The notes below the pieces were generated by a model. That model was not told the origin of the DNA. It worked only from the letters and a program-made list of their open reading frames with translations, and made no database searches. Position numbers and translations under genes: made by a program. Below, piece by piece: positions 36,999 to 48,492 of a stretch of DNA of 64,000 bases (the stretch's first letter is position 1; each line of letters begins with the position of its first letter). This stretch comes from Helicoverpa zea (Eukaryota > Arthropoda > Insecta > Lepidoptera > Noctuidae), in contig NC_061475.1 in NCBI RefSeq assembly GCF_022581195.2, positions 7,440,001 to 7,504,000 on the forward strand. Direction: 5' to 3'.

Positions 36999-39359
36999 AA
37001 ACGTACCAAAAACTCATTAAAAAAAAAATACAATATTAAAAAACGCCAATCGTCACTCCCAAAGCCATAATTCACCAACAAAACAGAACAAATTGTTGCC
37101 AACATAATGACGGATAGAAACATCAAAATGAGAACGAAAGAAAAATTCAGTGTTTTTTTTTTTAAACACAAACCCCAAGCTTTGTTTACAGGCGTACTTA
37201 TAAACGCATCGGGCTGAACAAATTTTAATGAGACCGCTAGATGGCTGTATTTTTTTCCGTTTTCCCACAATATTATTTTGTACTGAAGATTATTATTGCA
37301 ATTTGGTGCAGTCCCCTTTGAGACAGAATGCGTAGAATTAATGACACTCTTATAAGTTTGGTTTGTCGGAAATGTAGCTTTATCTTTGGGTTTTAATTAA
37401 TGGGTTTTAAGCTCCATTATCAGTATTTAAATAATACGAGGAATTTTCTTGTTGTCGGATAATGTATAAATGAAATTCTTGCAATCGAACGCCTGTAATT
37501 ATCAGGAAAATTATCATTAAGCACACAAAGATGAACTCATATTATGTTTAAATGATAAGTGACGGAGAAAAGTCCTAGATAGTCCATATTGTGTCCTGAT
37601 TATAAAATGGAATGTTAATAAACAATAGGGTATTGAGTATACGTGGACAGAAATGTACTATTGAAACTATTTTCGTGTATTTTCTTTTAGAATGAAAGAA
37701 ATCGAGTCTGAGATATTCTATCAAGATTTATTTTCGGATTTTATTGTCGACTTAAGGAAAACAATACTTCGATACCTTATGAATTGTGTGTAATGCAAAA
37801 ACTGACGACCCCAAACCAAAAATCCCGTTAACATCAAAAATTAACGATAGAATTTCGAGAATTTTCAAAAAACAGGACTAACTTCTCATATCAGAATGTA
37901 ATTAATTTTGTATAAGTATACGTGCTTATTATATTATCTCATAGCAACATCTCTTTGTACGAACATAATGTAGTAATAATCTTTCCACAAATCCTTTTGA
38001 GGTCCCAAAATTTGTCTTTGATAAGTTTTGACTTTGTTACACGATTATCAAGTTACGGAGAAATTTCTGTTATATTAAACATAATATATAATATGTATTA
38101 TTATGGAATTATGTGAAATACGTCGCGTTCTTGCTTTTAAGCTGTTTACTTGTGTTGAAAATTACAAGACTATTGGTTCTGTTCGTGGATTTGCTTGTGT
38201 TTTTAACGCTACAATATTAGTTTAAATCAGAATTTTAAGGCTGTCACATCCCCTATTTTTCCTTTAAGTATATTCAGAGAGTTGCTACCTAATTGTTACC
38301 AGCTGCTATTAGTTGCTACCGATTACTACACTTCTGTTTTTAAAAATAATCTTCTGCCACTCTGATGTGCATCAAAATTGACAAAGTTTGTAAGCCGACG
38401 ACAACGGTTGAGAAATCGCTATAAATTTCAAAAAGTATTCACAATCTTAGATAGACAGTGGACATATGTAGGAATGTTTAACACGTTCATCAATCCAATT
38501 AAACTAATTGATTGTATTATTCCAATAATCCTTGTAGCTGTGCGTACATATAGCTTGTTCAGTTTATATAATATAGATCTGATTGAAACGCTCTGTCGAT
38601 TATCAGTACCTAACTACGAGTGATTATGATGAGCAAAGCAATAGGAACTGAATCGTATTACATTAATTTAATAATCATTTATTTTTGAAATTACGTAGTC
38701 AACGATTATAAAGTAGCGGTTGCTTATAATTTTATCGGCGATGAGAAAGAACTACTTTCCGCATATGGATATAAATAACCCGATACTATGTATTCTTATG
38801 TAAGTATATTATAAGCAACATCACTGTATAATATCAACAACTTCCGTATCACTTTGTACAAAAACAGTGTACAATATTTGTGGTGTCTCCGTTCTTAATT
38901 GTCTATCTAAAAAACCTAAGCATTCCTTGGCAAGTTTTCACACACCTTGTTATAAACCTACTAAACGCAATGAATCAAGTATTTAATTTTCTATTAAAAC
39001 TTGCCAAGTAACATTATTAAAAAGTAACTATTTTTAACTGAGGTATGTGTATGGAACTTGGTACTTATTCAGATCTCACTTCTTTTATAGGCGAAGGATT
39101 TCCATATTATCGAACTTGGCAGCCTTTCACATTTTTGTTTTGGGTGAGATTTCATTTATTTTTGTAAGGTTGTTTATTTTATTTTTTCTTATGATTAAGT
39201 TAGTTAAGGAAATGTCTCATTTATACTATCTTTCAGATTTTTGAATATGCACTATGCTTCTTACAAAGAAATAAACTAGATTAACTAAATGGACTAGATT
39301 TACCAACTGACTAACATGACATGTTATCATATATTATGTTCGTGGATCAAAGTTACACA

Positions 39360-39960
39360 TTCGTTATTTTCGAAAGTGACTCACACTTGGCCATTTTCAG
39401 ATTTTTACTTTGACTAAATACAAACCTTTGTAACGAATTTCAGATCGGTACGACCATTCGAAGATATATTATATAAATATAGATAAATTTAGTTCGTTTT
39501 AGTTCCTTAGGGGTATAAATTTACTCTGAGTATTTTACACCTTCATTATTTTGAAACCGACTCACACTTGACAATTTTCAGATTTTTCCCTTTACCTTGA
39601 CATAAAGACCTACCTCCATGCCAAATTTCAAGTCAATACGACCATTGGAAGTGGTCTAGGTTTTTGATGAGTGAGTCAGTGAATCAGTGAATCAGTCAGT
39701 CAGTCAGTGAGTGTATAGTAAAAATAGCGATTTTCTGACGTCAATATCTCAAGACCTACAATAGGTATATTAATGAAATTTTGTATTTTAGATAAGTGAG
39801 GGGGTCTCAACAGATACTAGAAATTTGATATGCGTAAATAAAATAGGTTTTGAGTTACAGGGGGGTCGAATTTGGCCCGAAATGGTTCGTGTAATATAAC
39901 CCACGGCCGGTGTGTCGCTTTTTTTGCTCGAACTTGGCGGACACACTGCCGTGTGTCTAG
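39360..39960. repeat. Repeat with two ~170-bp units and (CAGT)n
   Basis: GACTCACACTTGGCCATTTTCAG near 39378 and GACTCACACTTGACAATTTTCAG near 39561 begin parallel segments that both contain a TACGACCATT phrase. A GTGAGTCAGTGAATCAGTCAGT simple repeat follows near 39670-39715. No coding capacity. Confidence 0.55.
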
Positions 39961-40159
39961 ACCATTATGTTATGTAAGTATTTTCAAGGCAAAAAAAACA
40001 CTTCATGTTGCTTAAGCTTCTTTATTTACTAGCATACGTCAAAAATTCAACACAAATAGGTAACCAATAGCAACCGGTAACATACGAGAGCCCGTTAGTT
40101 CCCAACTCCCTACACACAGGTGGTTCAAAAAAACGCGTTATTATATTTCCCACGGAGCA

Positions 40160-40565
40160 AGGAAAGATAGTGGAGGTGCCATAAGGAAGGTAGGTCAGGC
40201 ACCTTCTTGTAGGTCAAGCAACGTACAGCGTGATCATTTACTAGAAATAACGATGCTTTCGGGTTCTTGATGATTGGTTTTGATTTATTCATCATCATCA
40301 TCTTCCTGCTCCTAATACATTTTTTTTTATCTCTTCTTACATAGTCTCCTGTCTGTCGTCATCTCTTAAGTAACGTCCTCTCTAGCCGTGTCGACTTTTA
40401 CATAATCTACATAATTGGCATGATTGATTGCTGCTTTTATTTTGAAAAAAAAATGGCAAATTTTAAAGAAGGCGTGTAAATTCGGAGCTAGTGAAGTTTA
40501 ACGCCCCCCGAACACCCGCATTTTGGTGCGCTACTTTCTTAGGAGATTTTGCATCTCCGCCAATA
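40160..40565 (+). repeat. GCGGAGAT repeat, copy 2, with RTE piece inside
   Basis: Left end GTGGAGGTGCCATAAGGAAGG, right end TTTTGCATCTCCGCC, and internal GAACACCCGCATTTTGGTGCGCTA match the copies at 21.5 and 48.2 kb. It is longer than they are because of LINE debris at about 40280-40440. Confidence 0.7.
40327..40408 (-). pseudogene. RTE-type LINE C-terminal relic (short)
   Basis: On the minus strand the frame reads DYVKVDTAREDVT, a stop, then EMTTDRRLCKKR and a stop. This parallels the C-terminal EMTADRR region of the relics at 21789-21980 and 54834-54997. The internal stop shows decay. Confidence 0.55.
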
Positions 40566-40907
40566 ATTTTATTCTCCATGATATTTCCTTCTTATAATAA
40601 ATGCTAGTCATTTTTCACGTCAATTCCTTCATACGTTTCTTGAGCGAATGACGCTGATATATGTTCGCTATATATTTCAGTAACACCCTGTATTTGGGCA
40701 TTAATCGAATACAAATAGAAGGGGATTGGTTCCGGAATTTCCAATTGGGTGTGTGATTAACGAGGTAATGCCTTATTCTGTTTGTATTCGGTTTTGGGAA
40801 GGTGAATGGAATTCTTTGGATATCTTTAAGACTGGGAATAATGCGGTATAGGTATTACTAACACATTACTAGTAGGTATATTGGGGTTTTATGTTAACGG
40901 TCTGTAA

Positions 40908-41118
40908 TCTTCATCCTCCAGTCTTCCAGTCGACTTCCAGTCTAATAAGATGCAGCTGAGTACCAGTGTTTTATATGGCATATCTGATCTCCACAACCCA
41001 ATTACTCAAGTAACTAGTAACTACTTCTTCTTCTTCTTCTTCTTCTAGTTGTGAACTGACTACCCGTAGCGACTTTCAAATGACAGCTGAAAGTCAACAA
41101 TTGAACGTGCCTTAAGGA
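40908..41118 (-). repeat. SINE-1 with (TTC)n expansion
   Basis: The plus strand shows CTTCCAGTCTAATAAGATGCAGCTGAGTACC, CCCAATTACTCAAGTAACT, then (CTT)n at 41022-41046, and TGACTACCCGTAGCGACTT. The trinucleotide run interrupts the SINE body. Confidence 0.75.
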
Positions 41119-41619
41119 ACTCTTCATGACAAGATGGACTTATCATGCCAAGTGTTGCTTCACCTTATGATCAATGTGTGTGTGTGACTGTTACTTACAT
41201 ACACTCGAAAAAAAACATCGTATGTCCTTCATATTCGGGCTATGAAACACTGAAATATATTTTCAAATCAGACCAGTAATTCTTAAGATTAGAGGATTCA
41301 AACAGATAGTACAGTTCCATAATATTATACACATACTAGATTATATTTATATAATCTGTGTCCTATATAGAATTAAGATCTAATTAAGCAACGTGAAGTG
41401 GCCGTACTTAGAACAATCTAACAGCTTGTTATGTGGACCAATTAAACACGTTGAAAGCACTGTTATTAATTATTTCGTCTAATTGCTAGTGAACGCATGA
41501 TTCTGACAATTTCATGGTTACTGGTATTGAATACCTTAAGCTTATAATCAGGTAGATTATAATTGGTTAATTTAAATATATATAGATATACATACATGTA
41601 TATTAATGTAGATAGATCC

Positions 41620-41823
41620 TACTAATATTATAAACGCGAAAGTTTGTATGTATGGATGTATGGATGTTTGTTACTCTTTCACGCAAAAACTACTGAATGG
41701 ATTTTAATGAAACTTTACAATAATATAGCTTATACATCAGAATAACACATAGGCTACAATTTGTAAACATATTGTTCGAAATACTAAACCTGCGCAGACG
41801 AAGTCGCGGGCACCAGCTAGTAT
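41620..41823 (+). repeat. ATTATAAACGCGAAAG repeat, near complete
   Basis: Left end CTACTAATATTATAAACGCG, middle CTTTCACGCAAAAACTACTGAA, right end GACGAAGTCGCGGGCACCAGCTAGTAT. Confidence 0.8.
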
Positions 41824-42177
41824 GATATATTAGGTACACCAATTTTGCATTTTTGATCTTAGAATTAATTATAGAAGGTGACATCGGTGGTCTTATCATT
41901 AAGAGCTATATAGCAAATGAGAGTAGGTTTGTCTAAATGCGGTAATATCAGGAAGAATTGGGCCGAATTGAAACATTCTTTTAGTGTTAGATTTATCGAG
42001 CCCATTTATCCTCAAAGTTTACAGACTTTTCATCCAGATGCGGCTAAGTAGTTAAGCATAATCATAAGTACCAATGCAAGTTTGTTTACTTAACGGAATT
42101 TCGTCACAAAATGGGTGAAGACGATTTCTTATTTAAGAAAGATAGATCTAATGGAAAGTCAAAACACTTTAATCCTA

Positions 42178-42204
42178 ACTAATATTATAAATGTGAAAGT
42201 AACT

Positions 42205-42258
<54 letters not shown>

Positions 42259-42400
42259 TTTCTTCACGCCTAAACTACTGAACCGATTTGTGTGAAATTT
42301 GGTACAGACATAGTTTGGAACTTGAGAAAGGACATAGGATAGTTTTTATTTAAAAAAAAATATAAAAATAAAAAATAAAATTTATTCCGGACATATAGCG
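42178..42400 (+). repeat. ATTATAAATGTGAAAG repeat with (CTGT)n
   Basis: AATATTATAAATGTGAAAGTAACTCTG is followed by a (CTGT)n tract of about 55 bp (42204-42258), then CACGCCTAAACTACTGAACCG and GGACATAGGATAGTTTTTAT. The right end is lost in an A-rich run. Confidence 0.8.
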
Positions 42401-42782
42401 CCATGTAATGGTCAAACCAAAAATATGCCGGAAGTCACAAAAGCTAGTCGAATATAATTTAAGCAGCTTTGAGCGTGCCTAGTCCATATAGGTGAACAAT
42501 CTGAATTTTTACAAGAACATCTTACAAATACAACTTGAGTGAACAGGGTTATTCGGGATATGCCACTAACCAACAAACTCACATTTACATTATAAAAACT
42601 ACGAAGAACGATGAACCACCCCCAAAAAGCGCTCAAAGCGCAAAAAGGAATTCCATTAACATTAATAGTGTTTTTTGCTTTTAAGCGGCCAAAAATACAT
42701 ATTGACACTCCCAGCCATCGCATTAAAATATTCTCATGCAGTCTCTTATATAAGATAGCATACGAAACCATTTGAACTTTAA

Positions 42783-43062
42783 AAACCTTCCAAGTGCGAG
42801 TCGGCCTCAAGCACGAAGGGTTCCGTACCATTATTTAAAATCACGTTTGTTGTATGGGAGCCCTCCAAAATATTTATTTTATTCTAGTTTCCAGTATTTG
42901 TTGTTATAGCGGCAACAGAAATACATCATCTGTGAAAATTTCAACTCTCTAACTATCACGGTTCATGGGATACAGCCTGGTGATCAGACTAACGGACGGA
43001 CGGACGGAGGAGCGAAAACAATAAGGTCCCGTTTTACCCTTTGGGTACGGAACCCTAAAAAG
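42783..43062 (-). repeat. GGGTTCCGTACC repeat, full length
   Basis: Plus-strand ends are CCAAGTGCGAGTCGGCCTC...GAAGGGTTCCGTACC and CCCTTTGGGTACGGAACCCTAAAAA. The interior has GTTGTATGGGAGCCC and (GACG)n. It is closely paralleled at 51798-52080. Confidence 0.85.
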
Positions 43063-44327
43063 AACTGTTTTTTGTAGTGCAACTTGTTTTTATTACACAT
43101 CGTAAAAGAATCTCTCAGAGCGAGTGATAAAAGCACAGTTTCAAAGATTAGAGAGAGTGGAGGTGGCGAAGTTTTGTTTTAAGTGTGATTAGTTTTAAGT
43201 TACTTATGCGGTAAATGGGATGAAATTAAGAAAAACAGTTAACTTTAGGTAAGTTCAATTTTACAATTAAGAAGATTTATTTTGATTTGAACTTCTTTAA
43301 CTGCGACAGAAGTGTGTATTTTTTATCAAACTGAAAGCAGACATCAATTAATAGCTTTGTATGTTAGTTTTCATTTGTGATATAAAAAACGTCTCTAGAG
43401 TAAGACTTTCAGGTGCAGTATTTTTAAAATCAATATGAAAGCAGATATTTCTTGACAGATTTGTGTGTTCGTTTTATATGTGTCACATAAATCGTCAAAA
43501 CAACCATTCGTAAATAGAATGTCCCACATTACAAGAAATACAAAAGCAAACGCCGCCAGCGATCCACTCGAAACCCACAATAAAGAATGCAAAGAATAAT
43601 AAATAGGCAATTACCAGCTTGTCTTCACCAAACACGGTCTCCCTACATACACAAATTTAGCACTCGACTGCCTCAGAGAGTCTAGCACACGTAGGCAAAA
43701 TACAGCGCAACCACTACTCTTTGTCCACCGATGACGTCACTTCATGCATTTTAATGAACACAGAGCAACGTCCGTATGCAAACAGACTGAATACGTTGCC
43801 CTACTGTTTTGTGCAAGAACTTTTTTTGCTCTGCGTATGAAGTTTTTTTTGGCTAGTGTGTAGAATTTGCTTAGGGGAGATTCACACTGTTACAAGATGT
43901 CAGTTGCCAAGTAATGAGACCTCTTAGTGTGGACTCATTTTATTTGAATGATGAGTACGCAGCCTTAAGTTGTCCTAGTTTTCTTTCGCTGTCGTAATAA
44001 TTATGTACTTAGAATATATTTTTCTATTCGGATGTTGGGAGGTTTTTGAAGTTACCTAGTGCCTGTTAGGATAAGAGGGTACTTGAATATTGTGGAAGAA
44101 GACCTCTGAAGATGTTATTTGCGTCTAGCTTTTCCTTCGATAAAATAATCTTACTAAAAATGAGTATCTTTCTTGAAGATGATTCGTCGATTTTTTTATA
44201 GTCAAGTACTACACTTAAGTCTTCTATAACTCACGTGCTGAAGCAATACTTTTAAGTATATTCAAGTCCACAAAAGTAGGTATATAGTATACCTATAGCA
44301 ATATATATTTTTTGTATATAACCAAGC

Positions 44328-44727
44328 CGTCTTTTTTGTATATAAAAGACGTGGTGGAATAGTGGCTGTAGACCTACCTCTCGAGTATGAGGGTGTGGGT
44401 TCGATTCCAGATCAGCCAATGCAACTTTTCTAAGTTTGTATCTACCTACTTTCTAAGTATACTTGGAGACCAATGACTGTGTTTCGGATGGCACGTTAAA
44501 CTGTAGGTCCCGACTGTCATTGAACATCCTTGGCAGTCGTTACGGGTAGTCAGAAGCCAGTAAGTCTGACAACCAGTCTCACCAAGGGGTATTGGGTTGC
44601 CCGGGCAACTGGGTTGAGGAGGTAAGATAGGCAGTCGCTCCTTGTAAAACACTGGCACTCAGCTGCATCCGGTTAGACTGGAAGCCAACCCGAACATACT
44701 TGGGAAAAGGCTCGGGAGATGGAGATT
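44328..44727 (+). mobile_element. Complete SINE-1 with 13-bp TSD
   Basis: TATATAACCAAGC at 44315-44327 is repeated at 44728-44740. The element has a tRNA-like head (GTGGTGGAATAGTGGCTGTA, GGGTTCGATTCC), the GTTTCGGATGGCACGTTAAACTG block and the 3' end GGCTCGGGAGATGGAGA. It is 400 bp long, agreeing with the 408 bp copy at 11.6 kb. Confidence 0.92.
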
Positions 44728-45029
44728 TATATAACCAAGCAAAAATCAATCCAACAAAAGTTGTTCCAACTTTTCTGAACAACAATGACTCAAGTAACTA
44801 AGTAAGAGCCTATAATTCGGATTATACCAACTTTGCTTGTTACGACTTGTCGGTTTTGAGGTACCTAATGAAATACTCTTGGCCTTCGAGCGAGATTTCA
44901 GAAAACCTATTGTACGACTTTTTTGTTTGAGACTTCAAAAAGTTAGAGATGTAATGAAATATGATATCTGATTACTGAGTAGGTTTAAATTTTGACTGTT
45001 AATAGATAAAAGTAAATAAATATCAAGAA

Positions 45030-45045
45030 GGCAGTACGTACTGCC
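45030..45045. repeat. 16-bp perfect palindrome
   Basis: GGCAGTACGTACTGCC. It lies in a GC-richer stretch (45030-45102) next to the poly(A) end of the helicase element. Confidence 0.9.
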
Positions 45046-45102
45046 TGATACGGCGCGTATTGTGAGGAGGTTTCTGTCTCTGGGACCCAAACTACCGGTA
45101 CC

Positions 45103-47371
45103 TTTTTTTTTTTTTTTTTTTTTATAAAGCCTTACCGCAGACTTGAGGGTCCGCGCTTTTATTTACATTTTTTTTTATTTAATTATAATTTTTTGCCGTC
45201 TTGGCCTCACAAACTTATGTCTAGTCTTAAGACTATGTGAGTCCACCGCGTATTTACGTTTTTATTTTAATATTTATATATATATGTATACAGAAATTTT
45301 TTTTATTACTTACACAATACTTAACACTATATTCATGGACTTTGGCAACTTAGTTAAACACGATTTTGGGACAGGAACGGATTGGGGATTGGTCTCATTT
45401 CCCGCTAGCGACTAGGGACTTTGCGAGTGCTAGTAGGGCTAACATGACAGTGGAGTCTCGATGTTGCATGGCCGTCTTGAGGTTGTATTCGACGACCGTT
45501 TTTATTGGCGCGTCCATCGCTCGCTTTATGAAACGGCCAGTGGCATCGTCGGCGTCATCTGTGTAGTAGACGCAGCTAGCCGTATGTCTCGACACTGCCA
45601 CTACCGCGTGGGAGACGCTGTCATGAATTTGGAGCTTCCTGGACTTAGTGTTTATGATGACGACGCTGTCGTATGTCAGTCCCTGAGCCTCGTGAATGGT
45701 TAAGGTACGCGACCCTTCACCGGACCCGTATCCCTGGCTAATAAGAGAAGATTTCTCTTCTTGCGTATGAACCAAGAATAAAGTGTTCTGGGCGGTGGTC
45801 GGTATTTGCGCTCCCGTAAAACCCTTGAAGCTCAGGGAATGAACATGAGACAGCGACGTTTTAGAGGAGTATATACCTGAGTATATCTCGCTGAGTGCGA
45901 AGGCCACATCCATCGGGTTACGGTGGGTGCAGAGCAGCTCCTGTGTGATGCCAGCCACCAGATATGGACGGGTATACTTTAATGGAAAAAGGTTATCCCT
46001 GTCCAAATATGGTAGCTGATTCACGTCTCCGATGAGGACCACCTCGCTTGCACCAGACAACTTTGCTGCCATGACTATGGCCCCGAAGTGGTTCATGAGA
46101 GCTTCGTCTACCGTCAAGCGGTGACATTTCTCATTTGGCTTGAACCCGTTGGCTAAAATTGAGGCCATAGTGCGCACCTTTGTCTTCGCCCTATCGCCCA
46201 ATTGGTGCGCAAGCTTTCCTCTTAGATCTTTGGCCGCTTCAGCTGTCGTGGTGGCTACGACGTCCCTCCTCTCGTCGAAGTGTTTCACCACCCAGGTAGT
46301 TTTGCCGCACCCCGGCACCCCATTTACCCATCTGATATTGGGTACCGCCCAAGGTTCCGTCGATGCTGAGGTGTCTGAGGTCCCAGAAACGGTCTGTGCC
46401 ATTTCAAGGATACTATCCTCCAGCATGATTTTGGTACATTTGGCGGTAACCACTATCGGGTCATCGTGTGGCGTCTGGAATTTTATTTTGCCAGTTCGCT
46501 CCGTTGCTTCTTCGTCCAGGGCCACGAAACCGTTCTTTGCGCTGTAGGCAGCCATGTACGACCCCGTCATTTCCCCCGCAATGACTTGGGAGTTGGCGTT
46601 GTCGTACACCGCCGCCTCTGCTTCCTTGAGCAATACCCGGAGCAGACCCTCATTTTCTCGACGGAAGGTCAGCATGATCTTGTTGCAAGTTCTAAGGTTT
46701 ACCTCCTTTGTGGCCCTTACAACTGCAACGTACTCCAGGAAAGCGCTTTTGACATGGTCCGTGGTGCCCAAACTCATCGCGAGGGTCGGTGGGCTGACCT
46801 GCCCCTTGTCTGCTCTTGTAGGCTTAGGCTTTGGTGACTCGGGCTCTTTGGGCTTTTTTCGGAAAAACCGCTCCACTGCTGATTCCTGTTTCGCTGTTGG
46901 TGATTTGCGACTGACCGATGGGAGCATGGCGCTCAGGAAAGAACCGATAGCTTTAAGGCGATTCCGCGCACGAGCGTGCTCCTCTTTGCTGGTGGTATTC
47001 CTTTGCTCCTTTGCGGCTTTTTCAGCAGCTATCTTTTGCTGGGCTCTTTCAGACCCGCTTTGCGCAGTTGGACTTTTTGTGGGGCTCGTCGCGCCGGCTG
47101 TAGGGTTTCCGGGGACTTTAAGGAAACTCAAGGTTTCCCCTCTGTCCTCGTATACTACCACCTCATGGTGTTGCGAGGCTTTCAAGCAGCCGAAGCGGTC
47201 TGCGACGTCACCCCTTTTCCATCCAACTGCCATCGCGTCGACGCTTATGGTGCGAGCCGTGGCTGGCGTTTCTTCTTCATCCTCTGCGATCTTTTGCAGC
47301 AGTGAGCACGCCTGAGTGAATGGAGTCTCCTCTCTCCACTCGAGTATTACGATCGTCTTGCAATTGGTGGC
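45103..47371 (-). mobile_element. Poly(A)-tailed helicase-bearing retroelement segment
   Basis: On the minus strand: open frame (47371 to 45395), a 3' untranslated region of about 270 nt with AATAAA (45158-45163) and a terminal run of 21 A (45103-45123). These marks indicate reverse transcription of an RNA. The 5' side ends abruptly where a SINE begins (47366), and no continuation is visible past that SINE. Insect R1-type LINEs with a C-terminal tobamovirus-like helicase domain have been described, as I recall; a 5'-truncated copy of such a LINE is the simplest reading. A copied viral RNA is the alternative. No target-site duplication was found. Confidence 0.72.
45395..47233 (-). CDS. Superfamily 1 RNA-virus-type helicase domain protein
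   Basis: The protein would unwind RNA with ATP; no cellular role is known to me. Of 612 residues, 45-150 are a low-complexity K/E/P/S-rich linker. From about 300 the helicase motifs come in family order: Walker A GVPGCGKTT (305-313), motif Ia near 326-334, Walker B LTVDEA (373-378), motif III LIGDVNQLPY (400-409), motif IV CTHRNP (435-440), motif V TIHEAQGLTYDSV (512-524) and motif VI SHAVVAVSRHT (541-551). The lysine and DE pair are present, and no stop or frameshift interrupts it. The closest style is the alphavirus-like group of plus-strand RNA viruses. ATG at 47233 is only the first methionine: the frame is open for 46 more codons to a stop inside the neighbouring SINE, and the 44 codons before the SINE edge look like continuing protein, so the true N-terminus is missing. 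No methyltransferase, polymerase or reverse-transcriptase domain is present. Confidence 0.9.
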   Translation of the reverse strand: MAVGWKRGDVADRFGCLKASQHHEVVVYEDRGETLSFLKVPGNPTAGATSPTKSPTAQSGSERAQQKIAAEKAAKEQRNTTSKEEHARARNRLKAIGSFLSAMLPSVSRKSPTAKQESAVERFFRKKPKEPESPKPKPTRADKGQVSPPTLAMSLGTTDHVKSAFLEYVAVVRATKEVNLRTCNKIMLTFRRENEGLLRVLLKEAEAAVYDNANSQVIAGEMTGSYMAAYSAKNGFVALDEEATERTGKIKFQTPHDDPIVVTAKCTKIMLEDSILEMAQTVSGTSDTSASTEPWAVPNIRWVNGVPGCGKTTWVVKHFDERRDVVATTTAEAAKDLRGKLAHQLGDRAKTKVRTMASILANGFKPNEKCHRLTVDEALMNHFGAIVMAAKLSGASEVVLIGDVNQLPYLDRDNLFPLKYTRPYLVAGITQELLCTHRNPMDVAFALSEIYSGIYSSKTSLSHVHSLSFKGFTGAQIPTTAQNTLFLVHTQEEKSSLISQGYGSGEGSRTLTIHEAQGLTYDSVVIINTKSRKLQIHDSVSHAVVAVSRHTASCVYYTDDADDATGRFIKRAMDAPIKTVVEYNLKTAMQHRDSTVMLALLALAKSLVASGK

Positions 47372-47745
47372 CTAGTGGGTAAAAGACCAACCTCTCAAGT
47401 ATGAGGGCGCGGGTTCGATCCCAGGTCAGGCAAGTACCAATGCAACTTTTCTAAGTTTGTATGTACTTTCTAAGTATATCTTAGACACCATTGACTGTGT
47501 TTCGGATGGCACGTTAAACTGTAGGTCCCGGCTGTCATTAAACATCCTTGGCAGTCGTTACGGGTAGTCAGAAGCCAGTAAGTCTGACACCAGTCTAACC
47601 AAGGGGTATCGGGTTGCCCGGGTAACTCGGTTGAGGAGGTCAGATAGGCAGTCGCTTCTTGTAAAGCACTGGTACTCAGCTGAATCCGGTTAGACTGGAA
47701 GCCGACCCCAACATGATTGGGAAAAGGCTCGGAGGATGATGATGA
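47366..47745 (+). mobile_element. SINE-1, nearly complete
   Basis: It starts TGGTGGCCTAGTGGGTAAAAG, has box B-like GGGTTCGATCCC (47411 region), GTTTCGGATGGCACGTTAAACTG, and ends GGCTCGGAGGATGATGATGA. It begins exactly at the 5' edge of the helicase reading frame and points away from it. The first ~25 bp seen in the copies at 11.6 and 44.3 kb are missing, and no target duplication was found. Confidence 0.88.
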
Positions 47746-47854
47746 TATGTCAGTCCCATCACACCTTTAACATTGATAGATAGGTCTACATCATCATATA
47801 GGTGATTAATTGCACAGTCTTTATGTCTATCATTCACATCAGCACATCTTTCTT

Positions 47855-47970
47855 ACCAATAAATGCGAAAGTAACTCTGTTTGTCGAACTTGTAAGCCAA
47901 AACCAGTGAACCGATTTAAAATGAAAATTGACACACAGACATTGTAGAGCCTGAGAATGGACTTAGATAG
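47855..47970 (+). repeat. ATTATAAATGCGAAAG repeat, partial
   Basis: AATGCGAAAGTAACTCTG, CCAGTGAACCGATTTAAAATG and GAGCCTGAGAATGGAC follow the family order. Both ends are lost. Confidence 0.6.
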
Positions 47971-48239
47971 GAATAAGATATGCAATGCAATGCATGGAAA
48001 TATTCCTTCAATAAACCTCTACTATACGGCGCAGAAACTTTTCAGTATTAAAAAAAAGCAAAACTAAAATACACCTATTATCTTCAACTTCCTGAAAAAT
48101 TCAGCATAAAAATATCTCCTTTCATAAAATTCCTATGAAATTCTGTATAACGAGCAGCAGATAATACCTATGTATACTCTACGTTTTTTTGTTCCAAGTT
48201 AAGCATACGAGTAAATCCATGGAGAACTAAATGAATAGC

Positions 48240-48492
48240 GGAGATGTCATAACGCAAAATCTTTTAAGTAGCGCGCCAAAATGCGGGTGTTCGAAGCACG
48301 AGGAACGTTACTAGCTCCGCTCTTATACGCCTTTGGGAAACGCACATTATTTTCAAAATTAAATCACTAATGAATCAAGACAAGGAACCCGAAGCCTCGT
48401 TAGGTCTATTAGATAGTTTTGGTCACGCCTACCGTATGTAACTTGACCTACAACAAGGCGCCTGACCTACCTTCCTTACCGTATCTCCGCTC
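48240..48492 (-). repeat. GCGGAGAT repeat, copy 3
   Basis: Ends GCGGAGATGTCATAACGC and CCTTACCGTATCTCCGC are imperfect inverted repeats. The inside holds GCGCGCCAAAATGCGGGTGTTCG and CAAGGCGCCTGACCTACCTTCC, the reverse of copies 1 and 2. Confidence 0.75.

Noticed and set aside
36983..37270. 95-codon minus-strand frame with a hydrophobic segment
   Set aside because: The hydrophobic run comes from T-rich DNA and a poly-lysine codon run. No family resemblance and no splice support were found.
42412..42831. 139-codon minus-strand open frame
   Set aside because: Its start lies inside a GGGTTCCGTACC repeat, and the rest shows no recognisable domain.
43725..43745. CRE-like TGACGTCA as a promoter element
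   Set aside because: An 8-bp palindrome is expected by chance in 64 kb, and no transcript start or gene lies next to it.
45461..47315. Long plus-strand frames opposite the helicase (up to 253 codons)
   Set aside because: They are antisense shadows of the GC-richer helicase coding sequence.
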